This document shows, in pieces, positions 1-8,200 of a stretch of 12,575 bases of DNA. The translations under genes and the position numbers were made by a program. Origin of the DNA: Smittium mucronatum (Eukaryota > Kickxellomycota > Harpellomycetes > Harpellales > Legeriomycetaceae); assembly GCA_001953115.1 (NCBI GenBank), contig LSSL01006971.1, positions 1 to 12,575 of the forward strand, written 5' to 3'. The notes below the pieces were generated by a model, which worked only from the letters and a program-made list of their open reading frames with translations, was not told the origin of the DNA and searched no databases. How positions within the stretch are numbered: the first letter of the stretch is position 1; each line of letters begins with the position of its first letter.

Positions 1-240
1 ACTAAATAATTATTTGTAAATAATAAGTTATAACAGGCCAGTTTTATTATAAAGAAAGCCCCAAAAAAGATACCTTTTCATTAAATATTATTAAAAAAAT
101 TTATCTCAGTGACTGTATATAATATTTTAAAAAAACAAGCTAAAGATAAGTAAAAAAAAATGTGTCCAAAGTTAAAGTATAAAATGATCGGAAAATAGAA
201 AAAATTTACTCAATGTAAGATTAGATAGTAAGGCTTGGAA
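1..240. other. A+T-rich stretch, no gene
   Basis: No open frame or RNA gene is recognisable. The only local structure is a short palindrome at 9-24, ATTATTT and AAATAAT around a 2-nt centre. At this base composition several such 7+2+7 palindromes are expected by chance. A slightly G+C-richer patch around 34-62 (aacaggccag and gaaagcccc) has no interpretable content. Confidence 0.7.
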
Positions 241-400
241 GTTGGAATTTTATATGTGAGAGTGACAAGAGGAGATAAGGATGGAAATTAAGGAATGTGA
301 TAAGATTAATATAAGAGATAGTAGGATAATGCGAGAGTAAGTAAGTGTGAGAGGATGAGGGTAAGATTATTATTTTTGTGGAGGTGTTAGGGGAAAGACA
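241..400 (+). other. G-rich, C-depleted strand-asymmetric tract
   Basis: Counting block by block, the + strand of these 160 bases has 53 G and only 3 C, while the flanks have little of either. It is built from irregular purine words such as gaggagataagg, gagaggatgaggg and gttaggggaaag, with no regular period. It is not an evident gene: the only ATG-started frame is 281-340 (19 codons and a stop), and other frames close quickly. Such a bias can arise from a degenerate purine-rich simple repeat, from strand-biased mutation, or from a relic of an inserted sequence. A G-rich strand of this kind could favour R-loops if transcribed, but that is inference. Confidence 0.7.
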
Positions 401-782
401 TATTTTATGCTTACATTTTTTAGTTAATTTTAACTATTACCCTTAGTTTTATTCAGATATTCGTAAAGTGAGATGCTTTCGATCAATTATTTACATAGTT
501 TGATTATAAAATTGAATCTATTATTAACACTTAAGTGTAATATTTTTATCTCCAGTCCAAAAAATACATATTAAACACGAGCGTACGCAATATTTATTCG
601 ATTTTTTATTTTTTCGAAAATTAGTATATTTTTAGCTAATTTATTTTTAAAATTACGCCCTTTATTTCATAAATATCGTACTTTTTTAGGAGAACAAGTA
701 TTTTTTTAATAAATTTAGGTGATTTCAAAATAAATTAGAAATTTTTTGAAATCTTAACTGATTTTTTTATGCGCAAATTTAA
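401..782. other. A+T-rich stretch, no gene
   Basis: There is no supported gene. A perfect palindrome lies at 421-436, TAGTTAA and TTAACTA around two T, and is within chance expectation. A 16-base word (553-568, cagtccaaaaaataca) recurs exactly in direct orientation at 2159-2174 with unrelated flanks. A small patch at 577-592 (cacgagcgtacgca) is richer in G+C than its surroundings but is not interpretable. Confidence 0.65.
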
Positions 783-1141
783 AAAATACACAAATTTAAT
801 TTTTCAAAGCCATCTCAATTATGCAAAATTATAGAAATAATAAGTAAAAGAAACGGTATTATGGTAAAATCCATGACCCAGTTTAGTCTATATAGTATTC
901 GAGAAAGGATGATTCCATTAACCTTGATACTTTTTCTAATTATTCATTTTAATAAAAAAAAATTATCATTGATAGCAAATGATAGTTAATTAGCAGCATT
1001 AAGTTATAATTGCAGGATTAATTGCTCACAACAGAAAGATTCGATCACTTTTGTGGCTATGACACTATTTAAATCTTTAATGTTCCAAAATCCATAAAAA
1101 AATTTTTGAATCCTTTTGAAACTAATTAATATATATTTTAC
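783..1141. other. possible decayed coding island, frame unresolved
   Basis: On the + strand one frame is open from 783 to 1097 apart from a single TAA at 987-989. It includes an ATG frame at 861-989 (42 residues beginning MVKSMTQFSLYSIRERMIPL) and continues as about 35 codons ending at 1097. On the - strand 1141-1004 is also open for 45 codons and contains a protein-like stretch (NIKDLNSVIATKVIESFCCE). G+C is visibly higher at 1011-1095 than around it. The two strands cannot both be coding, and no family is recognised. A one-stop frame of this length is expected about once in a window of this size and composition, so it may be chance. If real, it is a broken gene fragment. Confidence 0.15.
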
Positions 1142-3120
1142 TCATAAAAAAATAAAATTGATTTATTATTAACGAAAAAATATAGCAAGCTCTATTTTTT
1201 ACACACTTTTACCAATTTTATAGAAATAATAGGTTGTATCAAAAATATTTTCTTAAAAAAATTCATCACCTATTTTAATTATAAGATTCTGATTCTTTAT
1301 ATATTTATAGATATTTTTAGATTAACTCTTTTGGGGATCAAAATTAACAAAAAAAAAATTCGAAAGACTCTAAAAACAATTAAGGAATAATAATTACCAA
1401 CTATAATTAATTAAACCGTAAATAATCTCAAAAACTAGAATTATTACACAATATTATTAGAGATAAAAAGTGGAAATTGGTAATTAGGATACGTGTATAA
1501 TTTTTAAAAAAAAGTGTTAATGTATGGCAATTAAATTTATTATTTATTAGAAATATTTCAAAATATCAAAAAAAATAAAATTATTTTCCAAAAATTTTAT
1601 TTATAAATAATATTCTTTTTGATAAAAAAATTAATATTGTTTGATAAAACATACTTTAATTTTATAAAAGATTGATGATATCAATAAATTTTGAAATAAA
1701 TACAAAATAATTTCAATAAAATTATAATTCAATTAAAATCAACATATGAAACAAAAAAGAATTTTCAATGGTTATACTTTTGAAAAATTAGTAAATTTAT
1801 ATATTTTGACATTAAAAAATAAATTATAGATAATCTATTATAATATGACATAAAAATATTTCCATAAAATAATACTAATCATATTATTTATGTAAATATA
1901 AAAAATTTAAAATATATGATTAAAAAAATATAATAATTCTACGATATTTTTAATAATTTATCAAAATTAGTATAATGTGATGAATTTTTTAAATTATAAT
2001 TGTATTATTGAAATGTGAAACTTCTGTGAAAAAAATTCTAGCAACTACAATTAAATCATATATTTTTTTTGTTGAGTAATTTATCTGATTGTCTATTTTT
2101 AACCTACTGATGCACATTTTATATTTTTATCGTCTTTATTTAAGAAATATGACATTTACAGTCCAAAAAATACAAAATTTAGTTCAATTACCTATAAAAA
2201 TCACGAAGTTTTTCCCCTATTACTAATAAATGAATTGATAATACAATAATTGTTATTTTTCTTTATTTTTTCATACTTCCATATTATCATTCTGATATTC
2301 CATCCATGAAATTCATTTTTTTTGGTTTCTTATTTATGCAATACTAATATTCTTATTGAATCCATTAATGTAAAAATATCCTTGTGATATTTTTAAAAAT
2401 ATTTTTAAAATTTATCTTTTGATTATTAATTCAAAATTATTTTTATGGTTATTAAATTTTTTAGTCAATCTTTATAAGAAATTTTTTTTTTCCAATTTAA
2501 GTTTTTATGGATATAAATTTTATTTCTAATTTTAATTCATATGTAATTTTCTTACGTTTTATCTTATACTTCATCAAATACGGTACATTAATCGATATAT
2601 AAGTTATTAAAAAAACTTTTTGAATAGATATTTTCCTCTGTTATTACTAGGTATCACAATTTTTTTTCGCTATTTTTTTTTTTTGAGTTAGAGGTTTCAG
2701 AATCTTATTAGATTTTTTCCATATTTTTAATTGTCATTTTTCTCTAGAAAACATAATAAATAATTCGTCTTTTAACTGCTATTTATTAATATTTTTTTTT
2801 GGAATTTTTGTATTAAGAAATATACCTCAAAAAAATACGTAGAATTAATTATTTAATTCAAGAAAATTTAGCTCCAAACATTTTTAAAATATGATAAAAT
2901 TTTTTTTTGAAATTTGAAAAAATTATGTTATGCCTTTGCAATACAGAATTTCTTGTGCTTTTTATTAAATATTATAGATACTGCACCCAGAAAAAAATTT
3001 CGAATTTATTTCACAAAATTAATTTATTCGAAAAATGTATTTTTTTTGTCTTTATATGCTATAAGAAACTGAGTTAAAATTATATTTAAAAATTTATTGA
3101 CTTAAGTTAATTTAAAAAAA
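1142..3120. other. featureless A+T-rich DNA
   Basis: About 2 kb without any supported gene or RNA. The + strand is A-biased over roughly 1500-1980 and T-biased over roughly 2240-2560, with many A or T runs of 7-13. No open frame is noteworthy. Short similarities between the two halves in inverted orientation (around 1748-1772 and 2305-2330) were seen but do not extend. The direct repeat copy at 2159-2174 lies here. Confidence 0.7.
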
Positions 3121-3395
3121 AAATTGGTCTTAAATTTATCAATACCAATTTAAAGATTTGTAAGAAATAAAATCGAATCAAATTAGGTAAATTTTAGTCA
3201 AATTTTGTTAATAAAAATAAAAATTTAACTTATCTATCAATTTAAGTAAAATAAAATAAACTTAGGTATACACGGGTAAATTTCAAATCATATTAAGTAA
3301 AAAAATATTTAATCCTTATAGATTCAAAAAATTTCCTTTCCTATTTACTTCTTATAAAAATTCCAATTGGCCCAATTAATTGATTCATCCAATAA
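3121..3395 (+). repeat. left arm of candidate inverted element
   Basis: This arm pairs in inverted orientation with about 3790-4093. The best-matching parts are 3168-3215 (around aatcgaatcaa and ttaataaaaa) and 3238-3335 (around caatttaagta through attcaaaaaatttc). The outermost 45 bases align only with indels. Confidence 0.42.
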
Positions 3396-3562
3396 ATATT
3401 ATCTCTTTATAGATAGCATTGAATAAATAATAAAAGAAATTTTACCGCCACCGGTTTTGAAAGGGTTAAAATTGATAGGATAAATTAAATATCGAGTATT
3501 CAAGATTCAAATTTATGCAAGGTTACATGTCTTGAATCCTAAAAAACTTTCTATAATTATAC

Positions 3563-3584
3563 AGAGGTGTATAAAATAACCTCT
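3563..3584. repeat. hairpin with a related direct copy downstream
   Basis: AGAGGT and ACCTCT form a 6-bp stem around gtataaaata. A related string lies at 3661-3679 (gggatacgaaataaccctc), sharing the core of a G-run, an ATA-containing loop and aaataacc. The repeated use of this motif inside the centre of the candidate element may be a structural motif, or coincidence. Confidence 0.3.
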
Positions 3585-3595
3585 TGCTAATAGAT

Positions 3596-3617
3596 TTTTC
3601 GAAATGAAAATCGAAAA
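3596..3617. repeat. 7-bp inverted repeat
   Basis: TTTTCGA and TCGAAAA form a perfect 7-bp stem with an 8-nt loop, inside the centre of the candidate element at 3121-4093. It is too short to assign a function. Confidence 0.35.
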
Positions 3618-3789
3618 TTCTTAACGATTTTATAATTAGTAAAATCAATTTATGTATAACGGGATACGAAATAACCCTCAAACCCCAATAAGTTTTAACA
3701 AACTATAATTTTTTATTTTGGTTTTGAAAAAATACATCGGTTTGATGGGGTTCAAACTTCGCCAAATTGCATGGGTATAACTTTGCTTG

Positions 3790-4093
3790 AGAAATGGGTA
3801 GTTTAATCTTTTTTTATATTAATTAGTCAATATTGAAATTTTTTTGATTCAAATGGAGCATTTTTTAAACACTTTTTTATCTAATCTGATATAAAATTCA
3901 TTAATTTATATCCAAATGGATTTTTTTATACTTAATTTGGCACATTAATTAATTTTTGCTTTTTATTAGCATAATTTGTTTCAAATTTACTTGATTCGAT
4001 TTATTTTAATCCAATTTGATTCTTTTTTACAATTTATTTTTATAAATTATCCTATTAAAAACATTATTGGGATATATATAATAAGCCAAATTA
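3790..4093 (-). repeat. right arm of candidate inverted element
   Basis: Read on the - strand, this arm follows the left arm from a TTTGGCTTA end at about 4092, through aatcgaatcaa (about 4000) and aatcaaaaaaatttc (about 3840), to about 3790. Identity is moderate with indels. The innermost 40 bases are only weakly similar. Confidence 0.42.
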
Positions 4094-4226
4094 TTTCTTT
4101 ATTTCATATCTTCTTAATCCAAAACCATTTAGTAATATTTATTTAAGTAACTCAAGATTACGAGCAAGATTCTCAAAAATTAATCCTAAAATAAAAGACA
4201 TATTAGAAAAACTTTAAAATGTTTTA

Positions 4227-4388
4227 TCAGTAAATTTTTTTAAAAAAATCCGAAGAAAATTGTTTAGGTGGAATAATTATTATAAAATTATAATTAGATG
4301 AAGGATACGGCAATAAATTGATTTAGTAAACATTATTGTGTACTTGGAAGTACAAACTCATCCGGATAAGCCCAGAATTTTTTCGAAC
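4227..4388 (-). other. possible decayed coding island (minus strand)
   Basis: On the - strand a single frame runs from 4388 to 4227 broken only by a TAA at 4325-4323. The first piece is 21 codons. The second is 31 codons and includes a proline-containing, protein-like stretch (INLLPYPSSNYNFIIIIPPK). G+C is above local background around 4339-4375. There is no start codon, no recognisable family and no partner exon. A palindrome at 4339-4354 (TGTACTT and AAGTACA around GG) lies inside. It could equally be chance. Confidence 0.14.
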
Positions 4389-5404
4389 TTAAAAATTCCT
4401 TAAGATAAAATCTATATTAATTCATAAAAACGACTATTATTTAATCTGGTTTTTTATCTTAAAATTTTTTTCAAAAAATTAAAAATTATCTGTATTTTTC
4501 AATTGATTCTATTATTTTTCTCTTCTGATTGTTTTATTTTTAAAAAGTTATCTTTGTGTTTTTGGAGATCAAAAAACATCTATAATTTTTATTATAAAGC
4601 TCCCCATAGCAAAAAATTGGATTCCTAAGAATAACATGGTTTAGATAATATTAAAAATAATTTATATTCCTATGCCTTAATTTTAAATATTGAATTTAAT
4701 ATCTAATTATGATATATCAACAGTATAGCTTTATCAATAAAATTCAAATACATGGATATCAAAAAGAGGTTAATACATCATCAATTATTCTGGACTCAAA
4801 TTAATCTGTATTTTTATGGATAAATTTATAAAGAAATTCATTATATCAAATTGAATGAAAAGCAAAAATGGCTTACCATTATTTTAATTTAATTTAATAA
4901 TAATTTTATAGATACAAATATAGCTTTCTCTAATTTTTTTCATCAAGTCTATTTAAAATTATCTGAAAATACAATTAAATAGAAAAAAAATTAAAATTAA
5001 AAATTAAATTATTGAAAATTAGATGTACTTTTTTTGAGTGATTGATCTTGAATCGACTTTATATGATTTTCAATATTATTAATATGAAAAATAAATAAGC
5101 TATATAATAAAAAAGCTTTCAAATACAAATACAAATCTGAATTAAGAAAAAAAAGTGCAAAAATTGTATCGATTGTAAATTTTTTTAAAAAAAACATCGA
5201 CTTTAGTGTATTATATATTTTTTCTGAATTTTTTAAGAAAATTGATGTTCTTATTAATTTAGCAACCCTAATTGAGAATAATAAATAGTTTTTAATAACT
5301 TATTTCAGTTTATAAAAACGTCTTATTTTTTATAAATCATTTTATTAGTGTATTTCTAATTATTTTTCAAGAAAATATAATGTTATTAGTGAATGTTAAT
5401 TTAG
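4389..5404. other. featureless A+T-rich DNA
   Basis: About 1 kb with no supported gene. A 62-codon minus-strand frame at 5009-5197 is dominated by Phe, Leu, Ile, Lys and Asn from A/T runs, and has the length expected of random sequence here. Confidence 0.65.
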
Positions 5405-5847
5405 TTGATAATTTTTTTAAAGTTAAAAAAGAAAAAAAAAAATTCTGCTTCGCCAATTCCAGAATTTTTTAAAGAAAGTATTTTTGTAGTAAAAAACTAT
5501 TATTCACATTTAATATTCAAAGAATTTTTTTCTAATTTTCAACTAATTCTAAATAATAATTTTATCTCTTTTTTATTTATAAAATTGGATTTTTAAGATT
5601 GATTGATTTTTTTTATACGTAATAAATTTCATTTCATTTGTGTTTTTTAGATTGAAATTTTTTTTATATCTGTTCGAAAAAAAACAGCTGAAAGCGTTTT
5701 CTAAAATAAAATAGTTTCTGGAAAGATTTTATTTTAGGCTCTCCGGTAACCGCTTTTATTGACGAAATTCAACTATGCGCTGAACGATTTATTTCAATAA
5801 CAAAAAATTTATCCGCTATTAGATTATTTGCGAACCCCAAAAATTAA
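5405..5847 (+). other. possible decayed coding island (plus strand)
   Basis: Three + strand pieces lie close together. The first is 5405-5596 (63 codons with an ATG, protein-like only after a poly-Lys start, e.g. NSASPIPEFFKESIF). The second is 5651-5704 (IEIFFISVRKKTAESVF then stop). The third is 5710-5847 (45 codons and a stop, including GSPVTAFIDEIQLCAERFIS). G+C is clearly higher over 5735-5835 (ctccggtaaccgc, tatgcgctgaacga) than in the flanks. Runs ending in TTTTTAG at 5644-5650 and TTTTAG at 5732-5737 could be worn splice acceptors, which would fit a broken eukaryotic gene. I recognise no protein family, the pieces are in different frames, and chance is not excluded. Confidence 0.2.
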
Positions 5848-6006
5848 AATTACACAAATTTAATATGCAGTTATTAAACATAAATTAACCAATAATTTCG
5901 ATTCAAATAGCTCAACCAAAACTAAAGCAGGAAAAAATTTATTAAATAGAGTATCGATTAGTGTTTAGTTATTATAATTGGCGTAATACTTGTTTTATCA
6001 AAACAT

Positions 6007-6340
6007 TGGGCTACCAAAGAAATTGAGGTCTTTAAAGGTTTTAAAGGCTGGACATTGGATATAATTTCAAATAAAATAAAATAGTTCCAATTTTTTCAAA
6101 TTTTTTGTAAGTGTTAAAATAATTGGTTATAATGTTTAAAATCCACCAATAATGTTATAATAAGCTTATTTTGTACTATACGTGTTTTATTCAATAGTTT
6201 AGATTTATTTGAAAATAAGTCTCACCTTCAAATTAGCTTAATTTTTTCAATTAAATTCATTTTATTCAAAATGAATGCATTTTTAAAATTATAGGATTTA
6301 TTAACTTTATAATTATTTATTTATATTTTCATAAATTTTC
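6007..6340 (+). repeat. left long terminal inverted repeat
   Basis: This arm matches the reverse complement of about 6985-7330, strongly to about 6300 and more weakly to about 6340. Near the outer end are two successive copies of a TTTAAAGG word (6031-6047). The segment gatataatttcaaataaa at 6058-6075 also occurs in inverted form at 7331-7348, just outside the right arm, in addition to its expected partner at about 7262-7280. Confidence 0.85.
6166..6219 (+). repeat. perfect 54-bp block of the inverted arms (left)
   Basis: These 54 bases are exactly the reverse complement of 7119-7172, checked base by base, and lie 159 bases from the left end against 158 for the right copy. The block begins ttattttgtactatacgtg and ends atttgaaaataag. 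The rest of the arms has frequent mismatches, so this block is unusually well preserved. Confidence 0.92.
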
Positions 6341-6708
6341 TCAAAACTAACTCCAATTCACAAAAAGATAGAATCTCTTACATTAATTCCATCTTTTAAC
6401 AAAATAAAATCTTGATTTTTTTATTTAGATATTTAAATTTATCTAGCTATTAAAAGAAATAGCTTGGTGAAATGTTAAATAAATAGAGAATTGATCAGAG
6501 ATGCATCAATATAATCATTACAACTTTGTATGTCTTTCAAATTTTCTCATAAGGAATTTGACACCTAAAAGCGTAATTTTCTGATAACAAAAAATACAAA
6601 TTTATATCATTCATTATTAGCTTTTTCCTAATTTTTATTTATATAAATAGCTTCATAAATTCCTGGATAAAATATAAAGATTTTTTTTTTGAAAAAATAA
6701 AAAAAAAG

Positions 6709-6729
6709 GAGTTTTTTCTATAAAAACTC
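6709..6729. repeat. 8-bp hairpin in element centre
   Basis: GAGTTTTT and AAAAACTC form a perfect 8-bp stem around a 5-nt loop (tctat). It follows a T10 run and an A-rich run (6681-6708). It lies near the midpoint of the element and could mark its axis of symmetry. It resembles a bacterial terminator stem only superficially. Confidence 0.5.
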
Positions 6730-6984
6730 TATTTAATTGTCCTAGGATTAAATTGAAATCTGAGTATCTTTATTATTTTGATTTAAAAATTTAAGCTTAA
6801 AACGTACTCAAAATAAAAATTATTATTTTAGTTGGATTTTTTTTCATAAAGCTTACGATGATTACACTCTTAAACCCTATATTAATGTATCAAAATCACA
6901 TATTTTTATCTTTATTTTTTCCACCAATGTATAGAAAACTTTTTTATTTTTAATCACAGATTTTAAATTCTAATTTAGAACCTT

Positions 6985-7330
6985 TGACCCAATTTTATTC
7001 AAAAATTAAAAATAAATTAAGCCTAAAATAAGTTTAATAATTTCAATAATTTTAAAAATGTATTTATTTTGAATAAAACGCATTTAATTGAAATTTTAAC
7101 GCTTATTTGAAAGTGTGGCTTATTTTCAAATAAATCTAAACTATTGAATAAAACACGTATAGTACAAAATAAACCTAATATAACATTATTAGTGTATTTT
7201 AAACATTACAAACAATTATTGTAACTTTACAAAAAATTTGAAATAATTGGAAATATTTTGTTTTATTTGAGATTATATCCAATTTTTATTCTTTAAAACC
7301 TTTAAAGGCCTCAATCACGTTGGTGGCCGA
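6985..7330 (-). repeat. right long terminal inverted repeat
   Basis: This is the reverse complement of the left arm. The outer end contains a perfect 10-bp palindrome, CCTTTAAAGG at 7299-7308, which corresponds to the left CTTTAAAGG. Just beyond it, 7331-7348 (tttatttgaaattatatc) nearly repeats 7262-7280 from inside the same arm, suggesting a rearranged or duplicated right boundary. Confidence 0.85.
7119..7172 (-). repeat. perfect 54-bp block of the inverted arms (right)
   Basis: This is the exact reverse-complement partner of 6166-6219. It lies about 158 bases inside the right end. Confidence 0.92.
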
Positions 7331-7348
7331 TTTATTTGAAATTATATC

Positions 7349-7869
7349 AAAAGATTATATATAAGATAATAAAAATATTTAAATTATAGTAATTTACAAG
7401 AAAATTCTTCGTGAAAAAAATCTAAAAAGTTATTAATTATTGTTTTAGGGGAAAAGCTTTTAACTCAATTTTAAAAGTTGTTTTGATTTTATCAGTGGGG
7501 TTACATATTAATTCATAGCAAAAATAAGATTTTTTAATAAAGGAATAACGTATAATACAGTATATTTATTTAATCCAACAATATTAATTAATTATTTTCC
7601 TTTTTATATTTATAATAAATTATTAAAAAGTCATAAAAATATATTTAAAAATTTTTTTTAAAAAATTATCGTGTAATACCTTTTTTAGTTAATCGAATGA
7701 TAATTTTTTAATATCATATATTTACATTATAAATTTTTTTTTATAAAAAATATAAATCTAATGTTAAAACTTCTAAGACTTAATGAAAAATAAAATTCTT
7801 TTTAAAATTTTTAATGTTACGATTTACTTTTTTCTTTCTAAAATTATAATGCTAAAAAGAGCTATACAA
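7349..7869. other. featureless A+T-rich DNA
   Basis: No supported gene or structured RNA. The part nearest the element (7349-7395) is weakly similar, in inverted orientation, to about 5945-6006 on the other side (for example ttattat and taatctttt words), which could be an outward extension of the arms. From 7400 on nothing is recognisable. Confidence 0.6.
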
Positions 7870-8121
7870 TTAAACCTTATTTTTAATGGATAAATAAAAC
7901 AGACTAATAATGATTAATATTGAATTTACAGAGTTATTTTGTTCAAAAAATAAGATTAATCGGAAAATTAGCAATAAGAAAATGAGCTCAATACGCATAA
8001 TAGATATTTATCCAAAATTATTTCACCTCTCCGAAGTATAAATGATCTCACTAAACTATATGCTATATAAATATTGAAGCTTATCCACCTTAGAATTGCT
8101 AAGATTTCTAACTTTTTTCAT
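7870..8121 (-). other. possible decayed coding island (minus strand)
   Basis: Three staggered minus-strand frames look protein-like. They are 8121-8056 (ATG start, 21 residues beginning MKKVRNLSNSKVDKLQ, preceded by purine-rich aggagagg), 8117-7968 (49 codons without ATG, including YSLVRSFILRRGEIILDKYL), and 7998-7870 (ATG start, 42 residues beginning MRIELIFLLLIFRLILFFEQ, hydrophobic enough for a membrane segment). They overlap in different frames, so at most one is real unless this is a frameshifted relic. No family is recognised. Base composition is only mildly richer than the surroundings. Confidence 0.15.
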
Positions 8122-8200
8122 CCTCTCCTATTCATTGTTTGACTCATACTTTCTACATTTCTTTTTTTTAATCAACCCCTATCCCAAATAAAACTTATAT
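8121..8200 (+). other. C-rich, G-depleted strand-asymmetric tract
   Basis: This tract has 21 C against 2 G in 80 bases on the + strand, in pyrimidine words such as catcctctccta and caacccctatccca. It is the opposite bias to 241-400. The 10-base word tcatcctctc at 8118-8127 is the reverse complement of gagaggatga at 349-358, but similarity does not extend convincingly. Confidence 0.5.

Larger units (their letters stand above)
3121..4093. mobile_element. candidate old inverted-repeat (MITE-like) element
   Basis: The left part (about 3121-3395) and the reverse complement of the right part (about 3790-4093) share collinear words at matching spacing. These are attggtctta with tttggctta at the proposed ends, then aatcgaatcaa in both, taataaaaa in both, aatttaagta with aaattaagta, and attcaaaaaatttc with aatcaaaaaaatttc. 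By eye the arms are perhaps two-thirds identical with several indels, clearly more diverged than the element at 6007-7330. The roughly 400-bp centre has no open frame. Such palindromic, gene-free units are typical of non-autonomous DNA transposons, but no target-site duplication was found and the outer limits are approximate. A+T-rich chance alignment is the main alternative. Confidence 0.42.
6007..7330. mobile_element. non-autonomous inverted-repeat transposon (MITE-like)
   Basis: The first and last roughly 330 bases are inverted copies of each other. The ends read tgggctaccaaagaaattga on the left and, reverse-complemented, tcggccaccaacgtgattga on the right. Similarity continues through CTTTAAAGGTTTTAAAG, a tttcaaattttttgtaa-like segment, a perfect 54-bp block, and on to about 6340 and 6985. 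The centre (about 6341-6984) has no meaningful open frame, so any mobilising enzyme must have come from elsewhere. Flanking bases show no convincing target-site duplication, and weaker similarity may extend outward to about 5945 and 7395, so the exact ends and the superfamily are undetermined. Arms that remain alignable suggest a younger insertion than the candidate at 3121-4093. Confidence 0.8.

Noticed and set aside
1..436. 7+2+7 palindromes at 9-24 and 421-436 (also 4339-4354) as operators
   Set aside because: Several such palindromes are expected by chance at this base composition, and no gene is adjacent.
1748..2330. Inverted similarity between about 1748-1772 and 2305-2330
   Set aside because: Only one word group matches (gaaac, an A run, then tcaatgg or tcatgg). 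The similarity does not continue on either side.
5009..5197. 62-codon minus-strand open frame as a gene
   Set aside because: Its length is within chance and its composition is dominated by residues coded by A/T runs. There is no domain and no G+C rise.
6709..6729. Rho-independent terminator
   Set aside because: The stem is mostly A/T, no gene lies upstream, and it sits inside a palindromic element in DNA that looks eukaryotic.
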